Positions 35,728 through 50,255 of a DNA stretch of 64,000 nucleotides are shown piece by piece. Position 1 is the first letter of the stretch. Each line of letters begins with the position of its first letter. This stretch comes from Hyalella azteca (lineage: Eukaryota; Arthropoda; Malacostraca; Amphipoda; Hyalellidae). The position numbers were made by a program, and so were the translations under genes. Location: NCBI RefSeq assembly GCF_000764305.2, contig NW_025931666.1, forward strand, positions 1 through 64,000, written 5' to 3'. Below the pieces are notes generated by a model. That model did not search any database and was not told the DNA's origin. It worked only from the letters and a program-made list of their open reading frames with translations.

Positions 35728-38375
35728 TGCCCTCATGGCCATAAAATTAAGACCTTGTTAGTGTAGAGTATCCAAAAGGTTGGTTGACTGCAGTCCTTCC
35801 AATAAATAAATAAGACTTCGTTAAAAATCCCTCGGTAGAATGCCCGTAACGTAAATCCTTATCTTCTCTTATATTACCTAACCGTCAAATGGCAAGTAAT
35901 TAATGTTCAAAGATTTATTCCGATGTTAATCAGAGTTCGATGGGACATGAATATGTGCACATAAACAAATATTTTCACCAATTAATGATGAGTGATGCTT
36001 GCCTCTTTTTTCACAACACTTTAGCTGAGTACATCTTTGAATATTTGACTTACCCTTAAATATACTTGAGTAGCAGACCTCTGATCAAATTATAGGTAAA
36101 TAAAATATGGAGTGATGGTACTTTGGTGCTTTGAATTCTAACGGAATAATTATACATATCTTTAATTTACAAACACTCACTATATAGACCAATTATTTAA
36201 TCTGAAAACATAGTATGCAATCTGTTATAAATCCATTTGTTAACATCTGTTGCTTCAAAATTTTTGTTTAGGAAATGATCAGGTTCCTCTCATTGGCATA
36301 CATAGTATATTCATTATGAATAATAATTTCATATTTTAATTTCTAATTGCTTCATATTATAATTGACAGATAATTGTATAATTGGTTATGAGAACTATGT
36401 GAAATTTTGAATAGAATGGATATCATGCCGCTTCATGCGGCACAATTACTATGCTTTTATGTATTAGGAAATAACAAAATTGGATAGGTTTTTTATGAGC
36501 AGTTACACGGAAATTAATACCTGACTTGTTTGCATTCAATGAGCATCAGTTTCAAGAGGAAAACCATTTATTTTATAGTTAACTTAATGATCGAGGGCTC
36601 AACTTGAGTAAAGTTTGTGTCTGGAGCACAAGTTATGGTAGGTATATACAAGGCTTCTAATTTAGCAGTAATTATCATTATACCATCGGAGACCAAACTT
36701 TGTTAAGCAATAAGCCAAACCTAAGCCTTAATACATCGAGGCCTATTTCGTGCATCGGTGCTCAGCGCTACACAATCAGTTAAATATCTTCGTGTTCTGT
36801 CCACAAACAAGCACTGATATTCCGGCACTTTTACAACGTAGAAATGATTAACTCGGCGTCGAAGTGGCCGAGAAAAACTGGAAATTGCCAGGTATCAACG
36901 ATTCACGGATTACGTTTGTGCATTTCAGTAAAATCCGCGAAAATACAAGTAAAAATCCCGGTATTTATTTTGTAATTTGGATTTTTATTTGCGTTTACGC
37001 TGTGAACGGTTTACTATGTATGCATTAAATTACCTAAAGCGTTGTACAATCAAGAAAAAAAAAGAAGATAGAATTCATGACGGAAGCGGAAGTGGTTAAT
37101 TTACACCATGCAGTCAAGCCGGAGAAATAGATTTTTCTAAGCTTGCTAGGAAAAAATTCTTCAATTCATCTTTTTCTCTCAAATAATATCCGCAGATTGT
37201 ATTTCTGAATTAATTTAATCTCAATTAATACATCAAACGCAATGTTAACGTGTAAACTTTTAACAAATGATTTCGAAAGAACGGGTCATCAACCAAAATG
37301 TTTTTGCTAAGATGAACATGGAGCACAAGGTAAATGTTTTCTATGTCTATGATTTCGTTAGAAAAAATGAATTCGTAATTTTTCAAAATAAGAAATCATT
37401 TCTTTTGTGAATTTTTGCGTGTCAGTTGCCAATCTTTCACCACAGTTCATGCTAATTATGAAATCCATTGTATTCAAATTTAGTTCCAAGACCGGCGTTC
37501 TGCTATCACGTCACAATTCAGGGAGGAAAATAATTTAGGAAATTGTATTGCTATAAAGTTTTAGAACAGACAAAGATATAAAATTTTAAGTAATTTCTAT
37601 AGTCACTTTCGTTATCATTCGTTATCAAGTCTTTGGTATGTTTATGAAACCCTCGGAACATGTAAAATTATTTTACGCCCGCAACAAGTGACAGAAACTG
37701 CTCACTCATCAACTCTCTACTCAGTCAAATGTCGTATTAGGACGTTAATCTGACGTTACTAAACCTGTGATTAAGCAATGGATATTTCAACCTGTAATTA
37801 AACAACAGATATTTCAACCTATGATAAAGCATCAGACATTTCAACCTATGAATCAGCAACAGATGTTTTATATATGTTTAGGTTAGAAGGATTCAGCGCT
37901 GTACCGACTGGCGTAAGGCACGCATATCTCGATCAGTTGTGGCTAATATGTTTATACAAAACCTGTTTTTGCTGCAGAAAATTGTTCTTATATGAATGCT
38001 AAAAGTGAATCTGCTATTTATGCTCTATTCCACTGAGTCATTTAATAAGATACCATCAGCAATTTTCTTTCGAAAGTTGTTTACGATGAGAGCAAGCTAA
38101 TTCAAGCATGCACACCATATATAATCGTTTCCGCAACATCGTGTACTGTGGAATTCGAAAAAATATTGTTCAACAAAATAAAGTTTACTGAATAAACATT
38201 ATTCTTATTTAAAGTAACTATTTCTTATATTGTAACATTGCGCGTTATCGTGTCGATATCATCACATTCATCTAAGCACTTACAATTTAATAGGCAAAAA
38301 ATGTCGTGAAGGTCTATTTATAGCAGCGTAATACTAGGGCTCGTTTTTCGATCCCTAAGCACCGCCTCGTTACAG
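35728..38375. other. Intergenic, nothing identified
   Basis: AT-rich. A minor hairpin TGCCGCTTCATGCGGCA lies near 36427, and TTCAACCTRTRATTAARCA repeats loosely near 37786-37860. No exon was recognised before the exon-like block at 38376. Confidence 0.4.
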
Positions 38376-38501
38376 CCAGACTTGCGTTCGCTGTTCACCG
38401 AACTTTGGCAATTTAGAGAGCGAGATCTTGGTTCTCATTTCCCAGAGCTGCGACATCGCCCCATATCTGATCCCGCGAACGAGGGCATTTCAAGTTGGCA
38501 G
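38376..38501 (+). CDS. Exon-like block A, unknown protein
   Basis: It is bounded by an acceptor-like GTTACAG and a donor-like GGCAG|GTGCAC, is exactly 126 bases long and open in frame 1 (42 codons). It contains ELWQFRERDLGSHFPELRH and SDPANEG. The block at 50256-50385 on the same strand is a paralogue that keeps this frame with no indel over its last 34 codons. Similarity fades at both borders. Family unknown. It could be a duplicated coding exon or a dispersed repeat that happens to be open. Confidence 0.4.
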
Positions 38502-39002
38502 GTGCACAAAATAATTTTCTTCCCGGAAAATTTGAGTGAATAAATTCTTGAAGGAGGCTTATTTCCAGCTAGGCGAGAGGTTAAGTGATGAACTTTTCAA
38601 GAAAATAAATTATCAGTGTTGTGTTGCTTCAGTTGTAGCAGACAGAGTGGTAGATGAAAAGTATCAACGGATCTTCCGCGGATTGTCTACATAGTAGATT
38701 CCGACGAAAACGCTAGAGGAAGAAAATTCCATGACGATATGATAAATTCATAACTGCATTTACTTCCGTCGGTACTGACTGTAAATTTGGGCAAGAATTT
38801 TTGTTACACTCAACTTTTTTTCTGCAAGATCCTGTAAAGCCAAGCGAAATGCGGGCGTGTGTCAGCGCGACAGCCTTACTCAGGCTATTCCATCATAAGT
38901 TCAAAATTGTTTGGCACTTTGCTCGTGTTTTCGCAATAATCAAGGAATGCAGTGCTGGTGTATGTACGGCAAGCACCGAAAAATTTAAATGTTCTCGGCC
39001 TA

Positions 39003-39262
39003 GGCATTCTAAACTTACGTTCCTGGTATCTTATGCATTCCAGGCTTACATTCCTGGTATCTTATGTATTCCAGGCTTACATTCCTGGTATCTTATGCAT
39101 TCCAGGCTTACATTCCTGGTATCTTATGTATTCCAGGCTTACATTTCTGGTATCTTATGCATTCCAGGCTAACATTCCTGGTATCTTATGCATTTCAGGC
39201 GTACATTCCTGGTATCTTATGCATTCCAGGCTTACATTCCTGGTAACCCAGGTGTTACTGGC
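39003..39262. repeat. 31-bp tandem repeat, about 8 copies
   Basis: GCATTCCAGGCTTACATTCC then TGGTATCTTAT repeats with a 31-bp period and decays into looser copies up to about 39362. All three + frames stay open through it, so the long ORFs there are repeat artefacts. Confidence 0.96.
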
Positions 39263-39362
39263 TTACAATCCAGGTTGATGCAATCCAGGCATAGGTTCCA
39301 GGTAGTCTAGGCATTCCTGCTGACGTTTCAGGCGGCCAAGGCATTTCAAGCCCACATTCCAG

Positions 39363-40630
39363 GTGTTAGGAACGTTTTCTGATTTGAGACATCTATTTTT
39401 GTGTGAGAATTTCTCACATACAAACAGGCCAATTTCAATTTCGTACAAAATTTTTCCAAATTAATTCCAAGAAATACGATTGTGAAATTGAAGAGAATGC
39501 AACCTGGTACGGCAGGATAGAAACAGAAATTGCAATCTGTACAAAATAATTTTATGAAGTCGCGGGGCATCAATTTAAACCTTAAGAAGTTGAAAGGCGT
39601 TTATATTAAAACATTAAATAAAAATTGATTGTCAAACGCAATTGAAAATATAAGAGATCTCTCAAATTTTTCGACATAAAACAATGATTTAATAAAAAGC
39701 GGTTAAGATTGTGTCACATGACAGAAAAATTGAAAACTAATATAAACATCAAATGCTCATTTAATCACGTTCTGGAAATATCGTGTGAAATGCAACTCGA
39801 AAGTAGGAATGTAAATAAAAAGTAGTAGGTATATAAATAAAATGTTACTTACCAAAGCATGGTACCTCTAATCAGTATGCTCGTACGGTCACTTGCTAAA
39901 AAACTTTATTTCTTGCTACGAGAGGCAGAGAGAAATAACCTCGCAATATAATGTGAAAGCAAGCTCTTTAAAAGATTTCGAATGGAGTCAATGCGACCCC
40001 AGGTGTTGCTAATGCTGAGGCAATACTTCTATAGGTGGAGAAAATGCTGCGATTGATTTATCTCATTTTTTCCAATACTTTTGTATATGTTGAGCTTACT
40101 GTGACTTTTGTTAGCAATACAGTACATAATTTAGAAGGTGTAGAAAATGATGGGATTATTATTATATATTTGGTAATACTTTTGTTGGATTAGAAAACAT
40201 TGGGAATTTTTTATTTTATTATTTTTTGCAATACTTCTGTAGGTGTGGAAAATCCTGGGATTGTTTTTCTATCCACAACAACTCAGAGATGACCGGAAAA
40301 ATTGCACCGAATTTAAGCGCGCACGAAACTTATCGTTTGAAGAATTATTCAAATAAAGGAATTTCGACGAAGGGATTATTTTCAGCAAAAAATGCTTAAT
40401 AAATATATATTTTAAATTAATCATATTTAATTAACACGTAATGAAATATGCTAATCTAAAGAATTAACTAAGAGATGCAGCAAATTATCTCACTTGATAC
40501 AAACTTTGAATTCTATAGAAATAGTGAGCATATGCATCCCTATTGGTTTGATCTCTCACCCCACATGCAACTTTGACTTTAAAATATACTTGATAGTGTC
40601 ATTGACTGTGCCATGTATAACGCATTATTA
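39363..40630. other. Intergenic, nothing identified
   Basis: AT-rich. Loose repetition of AATACTTYTGTAGGTGTGGAAAA-like phrases appears near 40021-40260 (a variable motif, given here as an outline). No gene was seen. Confidence 0.4.
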
Positions 40631-41590
40631 TCATACGATTGTTATCTCTGGACTTCGAATGTAGCTCAACTCATTAAGATCATACGAGTGTTATCTCTGG
40701 ACTTCGAATGTAACTCAACTCATTAAGATCATACGAGTGTTATCTCTGGACTTCGAATGTAACTCAACTCATTAAGATCATACTGTTGTGGGAGAGCTAT
40801 CAACATATATAGGCTATCGCCGTCTATTAGGTTGGCGATAGTGAAAATTGATTAAAACCCGATTCGTTCAGAGTTGAGACTTTGCAAGATTTTATTGCGT
40901 AGCTATAAAAAGGTAGGTACATAAGGTGGCCCACTCCCAAAAAGTAATTATCTTACTACCAGTAGAGTCACAAGCTAAGCAACACAAATAACCTAATGTC
41001 AAACAAATACATTGGTCATGCTTGGCCGCCCTGACGTCTTCTGCGTATCTTCTTCAGTCGATGAAGGTTCGCAACATGCCCAACGAGACTAGTGTGTCAC
41101 ACTGACGTAGTAAACCCAAGCGCATCCGCTTGTTATCACAGTCAAGGCTTGAAGTTTAGGCCGTCCAATTAAGGATTTCAGCGTCAGTTACTGTTGCTTT
41201 CACCAGTGGGGAAAACTAGGCACTTTTCCTTCGTATTCAGACGAGGACCAGGTACGCATGTTGACTTAAAATACAGAGCCCACTTCCACCCGCCACTCAA
41301 AAAGAAATCGTGAGAGGTACAATGGTTGCAACAAATGAATAGACAAATCAGGTAGTTGAGGCTAAAAAATTATAGACATTCAACTGAATACACGTTACGG
41401 AGTCTTGGCCACCGCAACCGCAACCGCTGATCACTAAAATAAAAACCGGGAGTCAACGCAGCCCACTCTACACGTTGCCAGCGTGAACCTGGTAACCAAA
41501 TGAAGGACAAATAGCGCAGCTACAATACGAGTGTTATCTTTGGACTTCGAATGTAACTCAACTCATTAATATGTTACGATTGTCATATCC
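40631..41590. repeat. 49-bp tandem array interrupted by an LTR insertion
   Basis: CATACGAGTGTTATCTCTGG units start at 40632, 40681, 40730 and 40779, a period of exactly 49. The fourth unit is split by the insertion at 40784-41524 and resumes at 41525 as ATACGAGTGTTATC. Confidence 0.94.
40784..41524. mobile_element. Solo LTR, 741 bp, with ATAC target duplication
   Basis: The insert begins TGTTGTGGGAG and ends GCAGCTACA, so it has TG...CA (TGT...ACA) ends. It is flanked by ATAC at 40780-40783 and 41525-41528. The neighbouring 49-bp units show the empty site (one ATAC). TATAAAA at 40904-40910 could be the promoter and AATAAA near 41435 a poly(A) signal. No internal coding region or second LTR is present, as expected after LTR-LTR recombination. 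The superfamily cannot be told, though a 4-5 bp duplication is usual for Ty3-like elements. Confidence 0.78.
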
Positions 41591-44500
41591 TCGAAGCAAA
41601 AAGCTCATACAGTTAAGTGCGTCCATGCAGTTCCAAATCTCAATAAGTTTCCTACGTCTCCTAGATTCTAACAATGAATTATAAAATGTACATTGCAATT
41701 CTCAAGGTGAATGATGAAAAAATGTTAATTATTAGTTTATTTCTTAAGAAAACATCGAAAGCAATGTTAATTCCGAGTTTATTTCGTTAAAAGGTTTAAA
41801 CAATGTTGATCACGAGTTTGTCTCATTAAAATACGTTGAAACAAGAGTGATTTCAGGTTCATGTTGAAATAAAGTTTGATGACAACTTTGATTACGAGTT
41901 TATATCGAACGAGAACATCGTTCAATTTTCGTTATCTCAATGTCTGGTGGCGCAGAGCTACACAACCATTTAAATTCACGAATATATTTTCTATTCTCAA
42001 TTTGAGTAAAAAATATCTGCAAGATTCTATCATCAGCCAGTTTTTCCTCCTACCTTATTACTTTCATGGGAAGATGTGACTGTAGACTTTATCTTTACAT
42101 GCAAACGAATATCTTAGGATTGTGCCAGCGGACAGCATAGGTTCCCTAGGATTTATTAGAGCAGGTGCAATAGCGCCATTGATCTCTATCTGTTGAGATG
42201 GATAGAGCTTTTCATGTCCGCAGGAAATTGACTTCGAATTCAATATTCTGAGCTCTCTAGACGCAAACTGGGTAGAGATAAATCAGCGAATAATTGTTAA
42301 TTGAATGCGTGAGCTTGGGATGCGGGATTATCGAAAGAAATGTGTTGTGAGTTACAAATAGTGAAATAAGGAAAATCGAGAATAATCTGGATTTGTCCGT
42401 TGAGAATTTTATGGCAAGCTAAATTATTGCAAACAATGGCTTAGTCATGGTTTATGGATTGAAATAAGGGAGTTCCTAATACAATGGTTATCGTTTTTTG
42501 TGCGCTTCAAAGAAAGTAAAATGTTAGCATAGACACACTATACTATTTAGATTGATGTTTGGAGAAACTTAAAAAGAGGCTTTAAGACAGTAACATAGAG
42601 GAGTAGTCAGTCATTCCTTTGAATAATGAAGATATTGGTATTTTTCGTATATTAGGAACCTAAATTTTTTAGCTGGGAACTTTATTTTTGCTTGATTTCG
42701 ATTAAATTCGAGATGCATGGTTAATCTGAATGAAGTTCATCCAAATTGAACTGCGGCTCGATGTCTCCGTCAGTGTTAACTGTTAAACCATTGCCCTAGA
42801 TTGACTTGCAGCTGTAGGAAATGCCGGCATCAATTTTCAAATGTTTATTAAACGTTGATGTAAAATTGGGGGTAAACTTATTAATAGTAGCAATCGTAAT
42901 TTATTTATTGTCATGTTCAAGTTCTTTCCAACTACTTAATCCGAAAGCTCCCAAGATTACATATTTTTATCACTCACCAGAACGGGAGTTACGCTCACAT
43001 AATGTGAACATTTCTTCAGTATCTTCTCACTCGATATTCCTTGCGCTAAACTTGATATTTCCCAAGTAATCTTTCATCACTTCTTCGCTTGAGAGACATT
43101 TTGCTTACCAGCCTCAAGCCATTAATAATGTTGAGAAAAAGACGATCGGCTCAGCCTAGCAGTAAAATCGACGAGCGGCTTCAGGCACGTAAAATACATT
43201 CATAAATCGGGCATCTTTGGACTCAGCTTTAAAACAAATAAAATTAAATAAACATCGCTGCGAAATAAGCGTGGTAACTAAATGCATTTTTACTAACCAT
43301 CAAAAATTAATATGATTACGAGCAAAAAAAAAACGTAGATTAAAAGCTCTTATCCCGGCAAAAATTATTTCCTTGTGTTTGTTGATAATATAAGGGTTTC
43401 AATTTTATCTTAATTTTAAATATTGTATATGCTTAACCGATATTGTATATGCTTAACCGATACGATTTAAAAGAATATTTCTCATGAATAAATAATATTA
43501 TTCCACCTACGGCACATGCCTATTAAAGCATCAAGTTCTAAGCAAAAGCGTCCTGATTTCCAATTAAAATCATGTTGTAGTGAACCATCAGTATAATTCT
43601 TGTCCATGCAACTGCACCCCACAATATCATATTAATAGAATATTATTTTATATTCGTGTGCCAGAACCGATGTTTTCATTATTTGAGAAGCATTCTAACT
43701 TTCCATAATTTTTTCCTATAACATATTTTAGAAGCAATAAATAATTATTATTTAATAACACTTAAGCTAAAATTATGGCAAATGATTTCTTGTAGCCTAT
43801 GTACAGCAATTACACAGCTTCTGTTGCATGCGAACTTGAGTTGCACAGATACTTATTATTGGATTTGAAATGGAATTTTCCTAAAATAATTGGCAGTATA
43901 CTAATCTGTTTTAATAAAAATTATTCATCATTATATTATTTATCATTTATTTATTATCATTATTCGTTATCATTTTTCTCATTTTCATTATTCATTATCA
44001 TTATACCTTGGCTGAAAAGTTGTTGGCAGTGAATTTTAAAGTTGATTCTCTCAGTACACAACGCGTCATCTCTAAATGAATATCCTGCATTCATTACGCG
44101 TGTCACCATTTCGTGACTGTTGTCGTTCGCGTCAAAGTTGCTATCTAGTTTGAAGCGAAAGCAATTCGAGTATTTACTGAAGCGCTTAATAGTGCAGCTT
44201 TAACGTCAAGAACACCTGGAGTCGCATTGACTCCATTTGCAAACTTTTAAACAGCTTCCGTTCACGAGATGTAGCGAGGTTATTTCTCACTGCCGCCCGA
44301 ACCCAAAAAATTCCTTCTTTTTGCCGAGGACGTGAGCGAGAATACTGATTTGGGGTGCTATGTCTAGAGGTTCGTTTGAGCAAACTTGCTTCTTTGATAG
44401 ACTCTGTGTTGAAGGTGACTCTGAACTCCAAATAAATGATATTTAACGAATGATTTAGTTACGTTACAGAAGAGGTAAATCTTGATAATATTAATGACTC

Positions 44501-45194
44501 TTGTTGTTGCAGGACTCGAATGCGACATTAGGTAAATACGCACTATAAAGCACTTGCAGCATCGTATTCTGTAACGGTTCTATCAAAAATTATAAATCAT
44601 AGATATATGCTCTAATACATTATAATTTCCCAGCTATATGATGTCGTTAATCATGCAATAATGTAGGCAATATTTACGACTCAACCAAGAATATCTGAGC
44701 ACACAGAGCTACAACAAAAACTTCATAACATTCATAAGATTTCACAGAACATCATCATGAAAAAAGGGTGAAATAGCGAGAGTTTGTGAGTTAAAATATT
44801 GATCAATAACAATTAATAAAAAATCATGTATTATAACTTTACTTGAAAACTTCGTGATAACTTCATACTAATAAATTTTTAATATGAATTTTAGACCAAA
44901 ATCTCAACTTCTATAAATTTTTAATGATATTTATTGCAACACACTCGCCCAGAGTTTCATTAAATTCGTTTGGGCTACATTAGAAAAAAATCTACACTTA
45001 TCGAATGGAGATTAAAAGATATTCCGGATTATTGTCGCTCAAGACGTGCTTATAAATAATTGGACATATTGACTCACTTATGTCGCGTCCGGAACCTGAT
45101 CGACGGTATCGGTAACGTCGCGTTACGCGCGCTTATGACGCCCGGCGTAATGGCCACGCGACGCCTGCGAGCTCCCAGGGGCGGCGCCCTGCGT
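41591..45194. other. Intergenic, nothing identified
   Basis: AT-rich. A 20-bp duplication TATTGTATATGCTTAACCGA lies near 43421-43461, and TTATTATCATTATTC runs lie near 43935-44000. Short ORFs are unremarkable. Confidence 0.4.
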
Positions 45195-45384
45195 AACATG
45201 ACGCGCTGTAACATGTCACTTCGCTGCTGTAACATGTCACTTCGCTGCTGTAACATGTCACTTCGCTGCTGTAACATGTCACTTCGCTGCTGTAACATGT
45301 AACATGTCACTTCGCTGCTGTAACATGTAACATGTCACTTCGCTGCTGTAACATGTCACTTCTCTGCCGTAACATGTAACATGG
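45195..45384. repeat. 21-bp tandem repeat
   Basis: TAACATGTCACTTCGCTGCTG repeats with a 21-bp period, with a few units carrying an extra TAACATG. Since 21 is a multiple of three, long pseudo-ORFs appear on both strands. Confidence 0.95.
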
Positions 45385-48104
45385 AGCTTGTAACTTGACT
45401 GAAAGAACTTGTCTCATTCCTTCAATAACGTTTCACTCTGGTCTCATCAACTGCCTTGTCATCTTGTGGTGTAACCTGCATGTCTGCTTGCAGGCAAAAC
45501 TTGTCTCTTTGTTGGTCTAACTTGTGCTTCTGCTGGTGCAACCGTTCTATAGCTTTTGTGACGTACCGCCAAATAACTAGCACTAAACAATGATCACACA
45601 TTCCCATCAACATTTTGAAACTATAATTATCATGTCATCATGAAAGGAGTACGAATGACATAAATTGTTTTGAATCTCCCATTTTGCAGATTAAAGAAAA
45701 ATTATTAACATACACGCATACAAACCCATATCAACATTCACAAATGCATATAATATATTGTGCTCTGTGATATTCATATCAAACGAAGAAAATCAATTTA
45801 TCGTCCACTCAGATTTACATTACGAAAAGTTGCATGGAACTCAATGAATAATGGTTTACTCTGTCATTTTCACGGTGACATACTTGACTGCAAGTTCAAC
45901 GTGTAAAATATGACATTCTATACAATTTGCTGTTATTTTTTATCGTCAGTCTTAGCTGAGTTCCGCTCCATCGATGTAATTTTTATGACTGGTATCAGCA
46001 TTATTTTGAGACCTGCTTTAAGAGATCATTCTAGGGCTATAAAATCGGACGCTCTCTTCTGTGCACAATATGCACGTGGCTATTTTAAGACAAAGCGATA
46101 TAGTTTCTTTTCAACCATCAAAGTTTCTTTTCAACCATGAATGAGAATGACAAAATATTTAAAAGTAGGATTTCACCAGACTCTTATTAATAATCGCTGA
46201 CCCTACTAGTGTATCAATAATTAGTCAGCCAGAGAATCTGTAAAACTCCGAAAATTTTTGAACAAAAAACTGTCATACTTTTTGATCAAACTTATCTTAA
46301 TGAAGGGCTCTATCCTACGTGTACCATTTATACTCAGTAATTAAGTCATTAACAATCCTATATTTAAGAAGAATGAACAGATATATTTCACCTGCGAGTT
46401 ATTTTTAAGTTATTCACTAATTTATACGCGAGTCAAATATTCGGACGACGATCTTGGGCTCGGAGCTGCGATTCTCAATATAAGTTCGGGCCGTCGATCT
46501 CGAGATCAATTTTCAACGCCTGTTCCAGTAATAAAATACGACAAGCGTATTTTGGAATTTACGACTTTTTTATTATAGGTTTACGAGTGGTGATTCCCTT
46601 AGAAGTGTTTCATTGTCGCGACCTGCAAGACAGACTTTGTGAGTGCTGAGCTGATTTCTTCATTCACAAACGTGAACTGAGCTTATAACGCCGAGTGGTG
46701 ATTAATTATAATGGGAAGAAAGATTATGTTATTTAAGATGGCACTACTCACGCAAAATTACAATGCACGCGGTTACACTTTAATGTACTGTTTTTACTGT
46801 GCTGCTTCAGCAATGCTTTAAGCCGAGCGATCCTGTAAACACTGCTATGCATTTCTCTCTGTAATGAAATGCTGGCTATGTACTGCAGTGAGCGGTTATG
46901 TTATTCACATAGTCTTGCTGTCGATGTGATAATGCTTGTAACGCAGCAACGATGTGTGCAGCTCAATGTGAACATGCCGACAGAATTGCAGTTATGATAT
47001 CTCGAAACAAATGATGAAGAAAAAATGCTGTTCACTCTGTTAAACTGCTCCAGAATCCCTGGTTCTTGATCAAGTCTCTAATTACTTGGCACATCAATGC
47101 TATTCGTAAATCAGTGATGAGCATACGGTAGTGCGTCCGAATAACAAATCTCTGCAATATGCAATTCTACGCACAAAGCAATGTTATGGACACATTACCA
47201 CACTCTTGGCAATACTGTGCGTCAAAATTTGTCCAAGTTCAAGTACTGGTTGATTATTGTTGTCATTTTCCGACATCGCCATCCAATGTTCCAAAAATTA
47301 ATTGAATCATGCATTTTCTATGTTAAACTACATAAAAAATGGATCAGAAACAACCTTCAGCAGTGATTTTGGTTTACTGGTAACTTCGAACTTGCTTTCA
47401 AAATTTAACGCTCTGATATACTATTTTCTTACAATTTTCGAAACTTTTCAAATACTTTTACAGTAATTAAAATAGTTTTCAATTATAGTATAATTTACCT
47501 AATATCATTTCAGTCATTAATATTTTATAATGTATACTATATACTGCATACTGTACACTATATACTGCATACTGTATACTATATACTATTTACTGTATAC
47601 TTTAAATACGTAAGATACATTTTTAATTGGTTTGAAAGTGAGAAATTCAAAAAAGGCTCTAAAAATTGATGGAAATTTCAGCTTAAATTGTGTTGTAGAG
47701 GGTACATGATTTCATTCTTAGTTATGAAAGTAAAGTATTGTTGAAGAATAAAATTAATGCATTAGGCACAAATTATCGACTTTTTTCGAAATATATACGT
47801 TTTGAAGTCTGGAAAAAGCCCATCAAATTCAATTCCTATGATGACATATTGAAAGGAGCTGTAGATCAAAAGGCTCAAATATTCGAACCGCATAGCCTAA
47901 CAAAAATGTATTCAACAATATTAAAGTGTTGGAGACGTGAGGTCGTACGTGACATGATATATTGCGATATACATCGTATATGTTGGGGGGCAAGGGAGGC
48001 AGAGAAGGGCTGAGTGACGGGACTGAATGCGCGCGACGGCCGCTGTCAATAAAGCGCTTCATTGGATGATATCAGGCGTGCAGCTGACAACTATTGCCAA
48101 TATA
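45385..48104. other. Intergenic, nothing identified
   Basis: It contains an irregular TATACTGCATACTG microsatellite at about 47530-47605. No gene was recognised. Confidence 0.4.
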
Positions 48105-48270
48105 GCTGACGATGCTGACGACGCTAGTGCTGCTGCTCATGATGTGCACGATGTGGCTGATGATGCTGACGACGCTGGTGCTGCTGCTCACGATGTGGCT
48201 GATGATGCGGACGACGCTGGTGCTGCTGCTCACGATGTGGCTGATGATGCTGACGATGATGGCGCTGCTG
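48105..48270. repeat. 42-bp tandem repeat, open on both strands
   Basis: GCTGATGATGCTGACGACGC then TGGTGCTGCTGCTCACGATGTG repeats about four times. The + frame would give an A-D-H rich 14-residue period (ADDADDAGAAAHDV). The surrounding ORF (48027-48338) lacks any other protein-like feature, so I treat it as a repeat. Confidence 0.88.
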
Positions 48271-50255
48271 GGGCGGATGCCGTTGATGCCAACAAGACAA
48301 GCAGTTGTCAAGTTATTCATGCATTTGCTGACCACTGATTCTGAGCAAGTCTAATACCGGAATAGTGAACTGAAGTCTGAAATTAATTTGAAGATATTTG
48401 TGAATTGCTGCCTGTAATTAAACATTGCGGACATTATGTCTCCCGGCAATAATAGTATAGCTTCGTCTGTATTAACCAGACTTTAGGGACGAGTAAAAAA
48501 GGAGGTACAATACCAAAATTTTTTTATCATCCAGACATTTTTAAATGACCTATTAAATGCTATAGGATATAATAACCTTCAACATGCGTTCATGTGCCAT
48601 TTTTTATTTTGATTTGCAGATATCCATGGACTCGTCTTTATATTATATATTTCATTTAATCGGGTAATCATATGCTTGTCACTTCACTTGTTTTACTGTC
48701 GTCATTGTGAAAATTACCGACAGCATTTCGTCTTTTAATTTCGTTCATCCTATCTTTTTCAACTAGCATGTGTAAGGTCAGTTATCGTCCTGTACTCGTC
48801 ATGATTGGTAATTATTGTATTATATATTTACGACAAATAAGTAGAGAATCTCCCTAGCACGAAGCAGCTAATCTGTGCACTTCAAGCAACTTTTAAATTC
48901 GTATATCATTTTAGTAATGAATTTTGGGTCACTAATTTAGGTTTATTCTTCTTTTTATTTTGACTGGAGGTCCTCTGGAGATCATTGGTCTTCCAATGTT
49001 CATTGAATTAGGCTTTGTTATTATGAATTTCTTCCCTCCAAAATGCTACAACTGGAGCAAAAATTGGTCGTCGCTCAAAAATATGACGTCGCAGCAAATT
49101 CCGCCAGATCTGATAAGCACATACCAGACAGACCTTAGCTAACCTTGGTCACAATCTATGCTTGAATGCCATGTTTTAAAATAATGATTTAAATGAAACT
49201 ATGCGAGAAAAAAAGTTGAATTTATCATTGGTTATGCATGTTCATACGCGCTTAATTTTTTACGATACCCTTTCCAATTACTGACTCAATGATTTGCTTA
49301 TATCAACCATCCGGCAAAGTTCACATTTCTGCAACTCGCCAACAAGGTTTCAACATAAACTCAGCAACCCCGATCAATCAATACCAATTTCGAGGCCGAT
49401 GCCAATGAATCCTTATCTAATCGAGAGAACAACATATTAATTATGCTTCACACATAATTGGTAAATTTGATACATCTTACCTACGTATATGTTATCGTAT
49501 TTCTTCTTACAAATTTAACAGCACGAATATAATCCCATGGATTCAGCTGGCAAACGCTATATGAGAGTGCAACAGGTATTAATTCTGAAAAAAAATTTCT
49601 AATAATGTATTCCTCTTTGCATTCCAATATTATCGCCGTAAACTAAATTGAAATTTATACTAAATTGAAATTTATTTCCAAAATTCACTTTCACTGAAAG
49701 CACCTCTTTGGATATGCGTTTTCATTTCCGGTTTCACCGGAAGCAAAGTTACATTACGAGTGAAATATCCTGCTGCATCGCGCATTAATTTTTAATCCAT
49801 CAGCAATTTATTTTCCGTAGTATTTGTATAAATTTTATTCAACATTCAAAGTTCAGTACGTGAGTTTGCGGTTAAATTTTAGCATTAAACTGGTTAGCAA
49901 GGAAGTTCCATCCTCCGACGATTACTGTAAAGGCACATATCGAAATTAAATTCGAACAAAAAGATTTGCAAGGAATATTCTGATCATCGGTTTGCGAGAT
50001 GATACGGAACACGAAGATGATGATGATGAAGATGAGGATAAAAACGCTGGTGCGATGCAGACACTGACAGCCGTAAATAATGGCGCAGTATCACACTGAA
50101 TTAAATTCATGGTTCAATTCAATGGTTTGTGTTTGGCAGATGTTTTTATTGGTATGAAGGTTTCATTATTAATGTAGAAATCTGAGAATAACTTCGTCGT
50201 CATACCAACAGTGCTTGAAAACATCTTTCTGTCCTCCAGTATTGTTTTGCTACAG
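48271..50255. other. Intergenic, nothing identified
   Basis: AT-rich, with a short GATGATGAAGATGAGGAT run near 50018. No gene was seen before the exon-like block at 50256. Confidence 0.4.

Noticed and set aside
38801..39278. ORFs of 108-123 codons on the + strand
   Set aside because: Most of their length is the 31-bp tandem repeat, open in all frames.
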